From: Hyphomonadaceae bacterium
Lineage (GTDB): Bacteria > Pseudomonadota > Alphaproteobacteria > Caulobacterales > Aquidulcibacteraceae
Direction of reading: 5' to 3'
Length of the DNA: 64,000 bases
Assembly (NCBI GenBank): GCA_019753175.1
Contig: JAIELK010000004.1
Coordinates: 1-64,000 of the forward strand
Shown here piece after piece: positions 51,119 to 58,710 of this stretch. The number at the start of each line of letters is the position of its first letter. Positions within the stretch are counted from its first letter, which is position 1. The notes beneath the pieces are model-generated. The model did not search any database, had not been told where the DNA came from, and saw only the letters and a list, made by a program, of their open reading frames with translations. The position numbers and the translations under genes are program-made.

Positions 51119-52314
51119 TGACCACCCTGGACGCCGCCACCCCGCGCGACATCACTGCCCATCCGCCCGGGCTCGCGTCACGCAAATTCGCGGACCGCAG
51201 TTTCATTGTTTGGGGATTGATCGCCACAGCGATCGGGCTGAGCACGCTGGTGGCGTTGCTGTGGGATTTGATCGGCGATGGCGGCCATAGGCTGACCGTT
51301 GACTTCTTCACCAGCTTCGGCTCGGCGAGCCCGGCCGAGGCCGGCATTCTTGCGGCGTGGGTCGGTTCGCTGCTCGTGATCGTCACCACTGCGGCGGTTG
51401 CGATTCCGCTTGGCGTCATGGCCGGCGTGTATTTCGAGGAGTACGCCCCTAAGAACCGCATCACCAGCGCGCTCGAAATCGCGGTGAACAACCTCGCTGG
51501 CGTGCCGTCGATACTCTTCGGCCTGATGGCGCTCGGCGTGTTCGTGCAGTTCCTCGGCAACGCCGGCAACTGGCCGTCATTCATGCCGCCGGAAGCGCGC
51601 GCCGACGCCGCCAGTCTGTTCGGCCGTTCGATCCTGACCGCGGGCATAACGCTCGCCTTGCTGATCCTGCCCATCGTGATCGTGGCGACGCGCGAAGCGG
51701 TTCGCGGCGTGCCGCAGGAAATGCGCCAAGCGGCCCTCGCGGTGGGCGCCACCAAGTGGCAGACGACACAGCATCATGTGCTGCCTTACGCGCTGCCCGG
51801 CGTCGTCACCGGCGTCATCATCGGCATCTCTCGCGCGATCGGGGAGACAGCGCCGCTGATCCTGATCGGCGGCCTCACCTTCGTGGCGTTCCTGCCGATC
51901 ATGCGCCCCGGAGACGCGACCTACGAAACGATTGGCGTGCTCGACGCATACGGAGCGGCGGTCGATCCCTCGGCCACCGAGCGTGTGCACATCAGCCATG
52001 ACGGCGTCGTCTTGCTTCCGGACTTCAGTGAAATGCCAGTCGAGGCTGGGCAAGTGGTCGATCTCCCGCACGGCTCGACCGTGCAAACCGTCGCCAGCTT
52101 CGGCGACGCCGCAGAGAGCTGGCTGCCGTCAAACTGGCTCGGCGCTGAGTTCACGGTGATGCCGATCCAGATGTTCAACTGGACATCGCGGCCGGAGGCC
52201 GAGTTTCGCGAACTTGCCGCTGCGGCGGGCCTCGTGCTGTTAGCGATCACGCTGTTGCTGAACGGCAGCGCGATCTGGCTGCGCTATCGGCTGCGCAAGC
52301 AGATCAAGTGGTGA
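51118..52314 (+). CDS. pstA: Phosphate ABC transporter permease PstA with an enlarged periplasmic loop
   Basis: A 398-residue permease. VYFEEYAPKNRITSALEIAV, NNLAGVPSILFGLMAL, LPIVIVATREAVRGVPQEMR, ALAVGATKWQTTQHHVLPYA and SRAIGETAPLILIGG are PstA hallmarks. The usual PstA is near 280 residues. Here a stretch of about 80 residues (263-342) containing VHISHDGVVLLPDFSEMPVE is inserted before the conserved FTVMPIQMFNWT, and the N-terminal loop is longer. The ATG at 51118 overlaps the pstC stop. Confidence 0.93.
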   Translation: MTTLDAATPRDITAHPPGLASRKFADRSFIVWGLIATAIGLSTLVALLWDLIGDGGHRLTVDFFTSFGSASPAEAGILAAWVGSLLVIVTTAAVAIPLGVMAGVYFEEYAPKNRITSALEIAVNNLAGVPSILFGLMALGVFVQFLGNAGNWPSFMPPEARADAASLFGRSILTAGITLALLILPIVIVATREAVRGVPQEMRQAALAVGATKWQTTQHHVLPYALPGVVTGVIIGISRAIGETAPLILIGGLTFVAFLPIMRPGDATYETIGVLDAYGAAVDPSATERVHISHDGVVLLPDFSEMPVEAGQVVDLPHGSTVQTVASFGDAAESWLPSNWLGAEFTVMPIQMFNWTSRPEAEFRELAAAAGLVLLAITLLLNGSAIWLRYRLRKQIKW

Positions 52315-52382
52315 GGCTGCGGCGCCGCTAGTTTGGACCGCGGCCGCGAATCCCGGCACGAATCGCGCGTACGGAGCGGGCG

Positions 52383-52988
52383 ATGATCGGATCCTTGAAT
52401 GGTGTGGTGGCGGCGGTCGGCGAGGATGCCGCGCTCATTGAGGTCGGCGGCGTCGGCTACCTGGTGCAGGCGGGCGCACGGACACTCGGCCGGCTGAGCA
52501 TCGGCGCCCCCGCGCGCCTGGCGGTCGAGACACACGTGCGCGAAGACGCCATCCGCCTGTTCGGTTTTTCTTCGGAAGAGGAGCGCGCCTGGTTCGCGCA
52601 TCTGCAAACGATTCCGGGTGTCGGCGCGAAGGTGGCGCTGGCGATCCTCGATGCCCTGCCGCCGGAGGCGCTGGTGGACGCCATCGCCCTGCAGGACAAA
52701 GCCGCGTTCGCCCGCGCCAACGGCGTCGGCGCGAAACTGGCGGCGCGGCTGGCGCAGGAGCTGGCGGCAAAGCAGGGACCGAAGGGCTTTGCCGCGGCTT
52801 TGCCGCGTGTCGCCAATGCGTCTGCGCCTGTGACCGGCGCGCGCGCGGAAGCCGTATCCGCGCTGGTCAATCTGGGCATCGATCAAACCAGCGCAGCGCG
52901 CGCGGTCGCGTCCGCCGCCAAACGTTTCGACACCGATGCGCCCGCGCCCGAGTTGATCCGTGCCGCGCTGAAAGAAGTCAGCCGCTAG
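52383..52988 (+). CDS. ruvA: Holliday junction branch-migration protein RuvA
   Basis: A 201-residue DNA junction-binding protein. MIGSLNGVVAAVGEDAALIE is the OB domain, FGFSSEEERAWFAHLQTIPG and VGAKVALAILDALPPEAL carry the first helix-hairpin-helix, and GVGAKLAARLAQELAAK the second. The C-terminal RuvB-binding helices follow (SALVNLGIDQTSAARAVASA). ruvB lies 2.7 kb away on the same strand, separated by four unrelated genes; ruvC is not in the window. Confidence 0.96.
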   Translation: MIGSLNGVVAAVGEDAALIEVGGVGYLVQAGARTLGRLSIGAPARLAVETHVREDAIRLFGFSSEEERAWFAHLQTIPGVGAKVALAILDALPPEALVDAIALQDKAAFARANGVGAKLAARLAQELAAKQGPKGFAAALPRVANASAPVTGARAEAVSALVNLGIDQTSAARAVASAAKRFDTDAPAPELIRAALKEVSR

Positions 52989-53024
52989 GCGCACCGGAGT
53001 TGCAATGCCGGCACGTATTGATCG

Positions 53025-53306
53025 TTACACCCGCCCTAAAGTTGTTGTCTTGGGCAAATAAAATGCCTGGTCATCCGTCCGGGTTTGCTTTGCGTGTTGG
53101 CGTGGCAATCCGTTGACCAGATCGCTGCGCACGTCGACCCGACATGCACGCAATTGCGGCGTGAACGCGCCCTCCAGCAGCATGACTTGCACCTCAAAGC
53201 CGCGCGCGCGCCAGTAGGCTTCTATTCGCGCCTTGAGTTCCTTCGCGCCGTGCCGATCTGTGAATTCACTTGCTTGAACCACCATCGCAGTTGCAGCAGA
53301 AGTCAC
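53025..53306 (-). CDS. Conserved small protein of unknown function
   Basis: A 93-residue protein starting at GTG with a strong GGAGG 7-8 nt upstream. It contains AKELKARIEAYWRARGFEVQ, FTPQLRACRVDVRSDLVNGL and a basic C-terminal tail. The core looks like small proteins common in alphaproteobacteria, but no function is known to me. It starts just before two palindromic operators and is divergent from the TetR gene, so it is the likely target of that regulator. Confidence 0.72.
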   Translation of the reverse strand: MTSAATAMVVQASEFTDRHGAKELKARIEAYWRARGFEVQVMLLEGAFTPQLRACRVDVRSDLVNGLPRQHAKQTRTDDQAFYLPKTTTLGRV

Positions 53307-53327
53307 GGGTCCACCTCCAATTACTCA

Positions 53328-53345
53328 ACCTATCTACGAGTAGGT
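53328..53345. promoter_or_regulatory. Palindromic operator 1 (TetR region)
   Basis: ACCTATCTACGAGTAGGT, with 5-bp outer arms ACCTA/TAGGT and an inner CTAC-GA-GTAG palindrome. It lies about 20 bp upstream of the small-protein gene. Confidence 0.6.
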
Positions 53346-53404
53346 GAGCAATGCATGGTAAAAAAAATCCTAACCAAACTGGTCGGAGGTATTTGAGAGA
53401 GGCG

Positions 53405-53422
53405 ACCTACCTACGTGTAGGC
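53405..53422. promoter_or_regulatory. Palindromic operator 2 (TetR region)
   Basis: ACCTACCTACGTGTAGGC, with inner CTAC-GT-GTAG palindrome, nearly identical to operator 1 (shared CCTA-C-TACG-GTAGG). It lies 43 bp upstream of the tetR start. Two copies flanking the divergent promoters suggest one regulator controls both genes. Confidence 0.6.
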
Positions 53423-53464
53423 TAGTGTAAACAATGCGTCGGGTTTGGTTGAGCGCGAGATGCA

Positions 53465-54082
53465 ATGAACACAGCTCACAATAGCAGCACGCGGCAACAA
53501 AATAGCAGCACGCGGCAACAAATCGTGGACGCCGCTGAGCGCCGGGTCACACAGGTTGGATTCAATGGCTTCAGCTATGCCGACATCGCGTCCGAGCTTG
53601 GGTTGACCACGGCTAGCATTCACTACCACTTCCCGGCCAAGGCCGATCTGGGCGTCTCTTTGATCGAGCGATGCGAACAGCGTCTGCGCGAGGCCCTTGC
53701 CCAGGTTCATCGGTTAGATGAGGATCCCGTTGCCCAAATGAGACGTCTCTGCGCCGTGTCCGATTCGGCGGCGAGGGCTGGCGGCATGTGTCTGTCGGGC
53801 ATGCTTGCCGCGGAGTTCGCGACGCTGCCGAGGCACATGCAGGAGCGCGTACGTACGCTCATTCACCTCGAAATTCAGTGGCTTTCATCCACGCTCCACG
53901 AAGGTGTGGCGAAGGGGCGTTTCGTTCTGAAGGGTGACAAGACGGAAGCCGCACACGCACTGGCGAGCGCGCTTCACGGGGCGGTGATGGTCTCACGCGT
54001 CCATGGCGGACACGAGGCCTTCAAGCGCTCGATCGATCTCATCATTGAGCAGGTGTGCCAACCCGTCGAGAGCGAAGCGTAG
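53465..54082 (+). CDS. TetR/AcrR-family transcriptional regulator
   Basis: A 205-residue repressor. The HTH reads RQQIVDAAERRVTQVGFNGF, SYADIASELGLTTASIHYHF and PAKADLGVSLIERCEQRL, followed by a helical ligand-binding domain. The N-terminus has a tandem duplication of NSSTRQQ caused by a 21-bp repeat. Matching palindromic operators are at 53328 and 53405. The ligand is unknown. The adjacent genes on either side are of unknown function. Confidence 0.93.
   Translation: MNTAHNSSTRQQNSSTRQQIVDAAERRVTQVGFNGFSYADIASELGLTTASIHYHFPAKADLGVSLIERCEQRLREALAQVHRLDEDPVAQMRRLCAVSDSAARAGGMCLSGMLAAEFATLPRHMQERVRTLIHLEIQWLSSTLHEGVAKGRFVLKGDKTEAAHALASALHGAVMVSRVHGGHEAFKRSIDLIIEQVCQPVESEA
53480..53521 (+). repeat. 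21-bp perfect tandem duplication in tetR
   Basis: AATAGCAGCACGCGGCAACAA occurs twice in succession with no mismatch, in frame, adding one copy of NSSTRQQ at the protein N-terminus, outside the HTH. Confidence 0.9.
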
Positions 54083-54097
54083 CGTGGCGCCGCGTTC

Positions 54098-54739
54098 TCA
54101 CGCGAACTCGTACTGATAGCGCTCCAGCAACGTTTGCACGGCGCCGCGATCAATGTTTTCGCGCGGATTGAACACGCCCATCGTGTCGACGCTCGCGCGC
54201 CATTCCAGAAAGCGCAGCACCTCATGATAGTGAGGCCGGTTCCAGAAATCGTGGATCACGACCGTCGTGGCCGGGGGGCAATGCAAGAGCGTCTGCAGGG
54301 TACAGGCGACGCGGAAGCGCCCGTCGATGAGCACGTGATCGGGCGCTGAGTCGGCGTATGTCGGCCATGGGGCCGCCGCGTAGGCGGGCCAGTCGGAGCG
54401 ATGTGAAAGATCCTGCGGCTTGCCCCATTTTGCGACTGGGCCAACATCGACATGACGAATCTCGAGCCGACCCGCCGCCACCCCTTCCGCGAGCGCCGGC
54501 GTCCTCAGGGCGGCTTCGGTCCAAGCGCGATCGGTCTCGATGGAGAGCAGGTGTTTTACCTGTTCTTCCATGGCGACGAGCGTCGAGCCGCCAACGCCAA
54601 ACTCGAGCGCGCGTGCTCGACCGTGCACCAGCCTTCGGTACAGAGCCTCTTCAGCGGCGGTCATGACCACCCGTATCCGCGGCGGTGCTGACCCTTTGGG
54701 CAGCAATATCCCGAGACGGCGCAAAATGCTCTTGGACAT
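54098..54739 (-). CDS. Predicted methyltransferase-like protein
   Basis: A 213-residue protein. LVHGRARALEFGVGGSTLVA is a SAM-site-like motif I, LLSIETDRAWTEAALR a following acidic strand, and DHVLIDGRFRVACTLQTLL with VVIHDFWNRPHYHEVLRFLE the later conserved part. The pattern resembles Methyltransf_24-like proteins seen in polysaccharide clusters. The ATG at 54739 starts MSKSILRRLGILLP; no good ribosome site is seen, and the internal Met at MTAAEEALYRRL is possible. It is convergent to tetR. Confidence 0.7.
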   Translation of the reverse strand: MSKSILRRLGILLPKGSAPPRIRVVMTAAEEALYRRLVHGRARALEFGVGGSTLVAMEEQVKHLLSIETDRAWTEAALRTPALAEGVAAGRLEIRHVDVGPVAKWGKPQDLSHRSDWPAYAAAPWPTYADSAPDHVLIDGRFRVACTLQTLLHCPPATTVVIHDFWNRPHYHEVLRFLEWRASVDTMGVFNPRENIDRGAVQTLLERYQYEFA

Positions 54740-54869
54740 GCAACTCTGAGACAGGATGGAAAAAACTGATTGGCGTTTGTGCGTTCGGTGTGGCTTCGTG
54801 GCCGAACGGCGCCAGCGGTCGCGTCTGGCGAAGCAACCGGAGCCAAACGAGGATAAAGGGAGGAAGGTC

Positions 54870-55652
54870 ATGGAGCAAGCACAAGGCGCGCGGCCGGCGG
54901 CAGCCGGACTGCCGGTCGTCAATAAGATAGGGCTCGATGCGCCCTTCAGCTGGCTGGCGCAGGGTGGGCGGGATTTCGCCAGCGCTTTCATCCCGTGTCT
55001 CCTCTACGGCCTGGGCATCGCTATCGTCAGCTATTTCCTGGCGCGTGCGCTTGTGGTCAGCGACCTCGCGTTCTGGGCGTTGGTTTTGTCCTGCGGCTTC
55101 GTGTTCGTCGCGCCGATGCTGGCCATGGGCCTCTATGAAGCGGGGCGGCAAATCGAGAGCGGCGCCAAGCCAACGCTGTCGCAGATGCTGTTTGTGAAGG
55201 GCGCGGTGCGGCTGGACGTGGCTTATCTTGGCCTCGCGCTCGTGCTCATCTTCTTCCTGTGGACGCGGCTCGCGCAGATCGTCTACGGCCTCTCGACCTA
55301 CAGCCTGCACACCACCGTCGAGGACTTTGTCGCCTTCGCGCTCACCACCAGCGATGGTCACACCATGCTGATCGCCGGCGCGATCGTTGGCGGGATCATT
55401 GCTTTCGTGACCTTTGCGCTGGTGGTCGTCTCGGCCCCTATGCTGCTCGATCAGAACGCCAACGTGTTCGCCGCGGTGATCACGAGTCTGACCGCGGCGT
55501 CGCGCAACTTTGCGCCGCTGCTCTTGTGGGCCTTCATCATCGCCGCACTGCTGATCGTCGCCGCGTTGACCTGGTTCATCGCCTTGGCGGTGATCTTCCC
55601 CTGGTTGGGCTTGGCCAGTTGGCGCGCCTATCGGGCGCTGGTGCAGTCTTAA
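54870..55652 (+). CDS. DUF2189 membrane protein
   Basis: A 260-residue inner-membrane protein with six predicted helices and the DUF2189 pattern: GLPVVNKIGLDAPFSWLAQG at the start, LYEAGRQIESGAKPTLSQML in the loop, and the end VIFPWLGLASWRAYRALV. Function unknown. GGGAGG stands before the ATG. It lies directly before ruvB, whose start is 50 nt away. Confidence 0.9.
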   Translation: MEQAQGARPAAAGLPVVNKIGLDAPFSWLAQGGRDFASAFIPCLLYGLGIAIVSYFLARALVVSDLAFWALVLSCGFVFVAPMLAMGLYEAGRQIESGAKPTLSQMLFVKGAVRLDVAYLGLALVLIFFLWTRLAQIVYGLSTYSLHTTVEDFVAFALTTSDGHTMLIAGAIVGGIIAFVTFALVVVSAPMLLDQNANVFAAVITSLTAASRNFAPLLLWAFIIAALLIVAALTWFIALAVIFPWLGLASWRAYRALVQS

Positions 55653-55702
55653 GGCCGCGGAGCTTGAACGAATTGCGCCCCCGAATCGGGTAAAGCGGGC
55701 GC

Positions 55703-56740
55703 ATGGCCGAGCCTGCAGAACGCCTGGTGACATCCGATCGCATCCCGGGAGAGGGCGCTGACCGCGCGCTCAGGCCCCAGGGGTTCGACGAATTCGTCGG
55801 CCAGCCGGCGGCCAAGGCCAATCTCAAAGTGTTCGTGGACGCCGCCCGCGCCCGCGGCGACGCCATGGACCATGTGCTGCTGTTCGGGCCCCCGGGGCTC
55901 GGCAAGACCACGCTGGCGCAAATCATCGCCCGCGAAATGGGCGTTGGCTTCCGCGCCACGTCCGGGCCGGTGATCGCGCGCGCCGGCGATCTGGCGGCGC
56001 TGCTCACGAACCTTGAACCGCGCGACGTTCTGTTCATCGACGAAATCCATCGCCTAGCCCCGGCGGTGGAGGAAATCCTCTATCCGGCGATGGAGGATTA
56101 TCACCTCGACATCATTATCGGCGAAGGCCCGAGCGCGCGTTCGGTGCGCATCGATCTCGCGCCCTTCACCTTGGTCGGCGCCACCACGCGCGCGGGGCTC
56201 TTGGGCACGCCGCTCAGGGATCGCTTCGGCATTCCTGTACGACTCGAATTCTACGGCGCCGAAGAGCTGATCGGCATCGTCACCCGCGCTGCGGCCAAGC
56301 TTGGTGCGCCGATCACCGCCGAGGGCGCGGTCGAGATCGCCAAGCGCGCGCGTGGCACGCCGCGCGTCGCCGTGCGTCTGCTCCGCCGTGTGCGCGATTT
56401 CGCGGAGGCTGGCGGCGGCGCCATCGACTCCAAGCTCGCGGACGCGGCGCTGAAGCGCCTCGATGTCGACGGCGATGGTCTGGATCTGCTGGATCGCCGC
56501 TATCTGCACGCCTTGGTGGAGACCTATTCCGGCGGCCCGGTCGGCGTCGAGACGCTGGCGGCGGCGTTATCGGAAGCGCGCGACGCCGTCGAAGACATGA
56601 TCGAGCCCTACCTGATGCAGCAGGGATTGGTCATGCGCACCCCGCGAGGACGCATGGCCGCGCCGAAAGCGTACGAGCGGCTGGGCAAGAAGCCGCCAGC
56701 AAGAGCGCCGGAAACGGGGGCGTTGTTCGGGGAGGGGTGA
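55703..56740 (+). CDS. ruvB: Holliday junction helicase RuvB
   Basis: A 345-residue AAA+ motor for branch migration. [18 protein letters not shown] (21-38), Walker [10 protein letters not shown] (62-70), Walker B FIDEIHRL (111-118), sensor [19 protein letters not shown] and the C-terminal winged helix ([14 protein letters not shown]). These are all canonical. It lies 2.7 kb after ruvA on the same strand, with the DUF2189 gene just before it. Confidence 0.98.
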   Translation: MAEPAERLVTSDRIPGEGADRALRPQGFDEFVGQPAAKANLKVFVDAARARGDAMDHVLLFGPPGLGKTTLAQIIAREMGVGFRATSGPVIARAGDLAALLTNLEPRDVLFIDEIHRLAPAVEEILYPAMEDYHLDIIIGEGPSARSVRIDLAPFTLVGATTRAGLLGTPLRDRFGIPVRLEFYGAEELIGIVTRAAAKLGAPITAEGAVEIAKRARGTPRVAVRLLRRVRDFAEAGGGAIDSKLADAALKRLDVDGDGLDLLDRRYLHALVETYSGGPVGVETLAAALSEARDAVEDMIEPYLMQQGLVMRTPRGRMAAPKAYERLGKKPPARAPETGALFGEG

Positions 56741-56744
56741 CATC

Positions 56745-57410
56745 ATGAGCAATCCGAGCGATCCCGTCGACAGGGTCGCCACCTTGCCTCGCAAACGTAC
56801 CGAGTGGCTTGTCGTGCTGCCGGGTTGGATTTCTGCGCTGGCCGCCATTGCCACGCTTGGAGTAGCAATATCGCTAACAGGTCCCCTTAGTTCGATGGAA
56901 TCATATTTCCAATCTGAACTCGCGCTTCGCAACATGGATCTCCTTGCTGAACGCGATGGCCGCATCAGCGCGGAGGAAGAGTTATCTCAACTGAGACAAC
57001 AACTCGCACGCGAGGTTTCCCGCATGGCGGAGCTTCGAGCTGCTGAAGGGTCAGCGTCCTCATCTCCTTTTTCCTCTGCCGCGGCGTTTGATGCACAGTA
57101 TTTGCTGTGGCGCGCCGCGCGTGAGGCCGTTTGGTCGCAAAACCTTCAACCGTCTCAGCATATTCCTATTGGGGCCGTTTTGGCCGCCTCGGCGCGAAGT
57201 TTGCTTACTCCCGCCAACCTCCAGGCGGACCAGAGAGAAGTGGCTCTTCTTCTAAGCGCTTTGGAGCACGACTGCGCACCGGCCACTTCAATCACTATGA
57301 TAACGCCCTCTGACCAAGAGGAGGCGACGCGCTCCTTTTCTGATGCCATCGGACGAGCATTTGCAGCCTACAATGAATGCCTAGTCGCAGAGCTAGCGCC
57401 ATCGGGTTGA
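56745..57410 (+). CDS. Membrane-anchored coiled-coil protein of unknown function
   Basis: A 221-residue protein with one transmembrane helix (about residues 25-45) and a following acidic coiled coil (DGRISAEEELSQLRQQLARE). The C-terminal half is helical with a Cys near residue 175. No family is recognised. The sequence is more A/T-rich than ruvB, with more TTT, TTA-type and AAT codons, suggesting a recent arrival. It follows the ruvB stop by only 4 nt, so it is likely co-transcribed. Confidence 0.72.
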   Translation: MSNPSDPVDRVATLPRKRTEWLVVLPGWISALAAIATLGVAISLTGPLSSMESYFQSELALRNMDLLAERDGRISAEEELSQLRQQLAREVSRMAELRAAEGSASSSPFSSAAAFDAQYLLWRAAREAVWSQNLQPSQHIPIGAVLAASARSLLTPANLQADQREVALLLSALEHDCAPATSITMITPSDQEEATRSFSDAIGRAFAAYNECLVAELAPSG

Positions 57411-57500
57411 GGATGCGTTTGCTACCGTCGAGACCGGAGGCGGAGTGCTTGCAAGCGCCCCTTTTTCAACGGCTGATCCAAGCTCGCCACGCTCATCCCT

Positions 57501-57608
57501 ACCCACGAATTCCCGGATTGCGCGCAGCGTAAGTCCGGGACCCAAGATCGCGAGCGTTCGTGTTTATGGGTCCCGGGCTCGCCGCTTTGCGGCGCCCCGG
57601 GAATGGGT
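57501..57608. repeat. Palindromic repeat copy 1
   Basis: Begins ACCCACGAATTCCCGGATTG and ends CGGCGCCCCGGGAATGGGT. Inner parts TCCGGGACCCA and TGGGTCCCGGG are inverse. The middle, around 57548-57566, differs from the other copies. Confidence 0.9.
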
Positions 57609-57671
57609 GAAACGTCGTGCAAGAAGTTGCGCTGGGCCTGATCCAAGCTCTCCTCAAGGTCATCGCCCAAC

Positions 57672-57778
57672 CACCCATTCCCGGATTGCGCGCAGCGCAA
57701 GTCCGGGACCCAAGATCACGGACGGATTGTGTTTATGGGTCCCGGGCTCGCCGCTTCGCGGCGTCCTGGGAATGGGTG
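57672..57778. repeat. Palindromic repeat copy 2
   Basis: Begins ACCCATTCCCGGATTGCGCG and ends TCCTGGGAATGGGT. It is nearly identical to copy 3, and in the same orientation, 33 bp before the GIY-YIG gene. Confidence 0.9.
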
Positions 57779-57811
57779 GTGGGGGTTGTTGTGATGTTGT
57801 AAGGGTTCTGG

Positions 57812-58144
57812 ATGCGTGTCGATGAAACGCGCCTGACTGCAACCTACATGCTCGCCAGCCGCAAGCATGGCACGTTGTACCTCGGCTCGGCGCTCGATCT
57901 GATCGCGCGCGTGAGCGAGCACAAGGCGGGGATTGGTTCGACGTTCACCGCGAAGTATGGCGTGACGCGCTTGGTTTGGTATCAGCCGTTCATGCTCGTG
58001 ACGGAGGCGCGCGATCGCGAGTACGCGATGAAGAAATGGCGGCGCGATTGGAAGACAAACCTGATCGAACGCGACAATCCGCATTGGGATGACTTGTTTC
58101 CGGTGTTGACCGGCGCGCAATTGACAAAATCGCCAACGCACTGA
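57812..58144 (+). CDS. GIY-YIG nuclease-domain protein (UPF0213-like)
   Basis: A 110-residue single-domain protein. TYMLASRKHGTLYLGSALDL corresponds to the GIY-YIG motif with Tyr and TLYLG, then RVSEHKAGIGSTFTAKYG with the Arg/His region, and YQPFMLVTEARDREYAMKKW with the catalytic Glu. It is a short member of the family with no DNA-binding module. Genes of this type are frequent near palindromic repeats in alphaproteobacteria, and here repeats flank it at 33 bp and 3 bp in the same orientation. Role unknown. Confidence 0.88.
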   Translation: MRVDETRLTATYMLASRKHGTLYLGSALDLIARVSEHKAGIGSTFTAKYGVTRLVWYQPFMLVTEARDREYAMKKWRRDWKTNLIERDNPHWDDLFPVLTGAQLTKSPTH

Positions 58145-58147
58145 CAC

Positions 58148-58252
58148 ACCCATTCCCGGATTGCGCGCAGCGCAAGTCCGGGACCCAAGATCACGGACGG
58201 ATCGCGTTTATGGGTCCCGGGCTCGCCGCTTTGCGGCGCCCCGGGAATGGGT
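58148..58252. repeat. Palindromic repeat copy 3
   Basis: Begins ACCCATTCCCGGATTGCGCG and ends GCGCCCCGGGAATGGGT, 3 bp after the GIY-YIG stop. Same orientation and nearly the same sequence as copy 2. Confidence 0.9.
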
Positions 58253-58295
58253 GGCGGGTTTTGGCGAACGGGAATTTCTGCTATCCTCCCGCCCC

Positions 58296-58547
58296 ATGAC
58301 CACGCTCACCATCCCGCTCGATCCCGCCACCGAGGCCGCGTTGGATGAAATCGCCGCCGCAACGCAGCGGCCCAAGGCGGAGATCGCGGCCGATCTGGTG
58401 GCGGAGTATGTCCGCCACAGGGCCGACTATTCCGAACTTGTCCGCGAGGCGCGGGAGGATTTTGCCGCAGGCCGCACCTTCACCGCTGAAGAGGTCGCCG
58501 CTGGTGCGCGCGCGATTATCGCCGGGGCGCGGGCGCGCACCCCTTGA
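58296..58547 (+). CDS. ParD-like antitoxin (ribbon-helix-helix)
   Basis: An 83-residue protein. The N-terminal half MTTLTIPLDPATEAALDEIA and ATQRPKAEIAADLVAEYVRH has the strand-helix-helix form of CopG/ParD RHH proteins, with a C-terminal part (LVREAREDFAAGRTFTAEEV) that would bind the toxin. It is coupled by TTGA overlap with a damaged parE gene, so any toxin function is lost, leaving a solitary antitoxin. Confidence 0.8.
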   Translation: MTTLTIPLDPATEAALDEIAAATQRPKAEIAADLVAEYVRHRADYSELVREAREDFAAGRTFTAEEVAAGARAIIAGARARTP

Positions 58548-58686
58548 GGCGCGAAGTTTGGTCGGCGCATGCGCGCGCCGATTTTGAGTATTACTTGGCC
58601 TATGTCGCCGATCGAACGGCGACCGTCATCGCGCAAGCGCGAGCCGAGGAGCCGTGAGGCGCAGCATCGCAGAACTGGACAGATGA
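58544..58686 (+). pseudogene. Frameshifted and truncated ParE-type toxin
   Basis: From the TTG at 58544 the frame reads LRREVWSAHARADFEYYLAY and VADRTATVIAQARAEEP, then TGA at 58655. One frame over it resumes VRRSIAELDR and stops at 58684-58686. Together the two frames resemble the N-terminal half of a RelE/ParE toxin. The C-terminal catalytic half is missing, and the SDR gene starts 25 bp on. Confidence 0.72.
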
Positions 58687-58710
58687 AAGCTGGCCGAAGA
58701 AGGACCCCCC

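Noticed and set aside
57501-58252. Repeats as a CRISPR array
   Set aside because: Only three copies, irregular spacing, over 100 bp each and themselves palindromic, with a coding gene between two of them and no cas genes.
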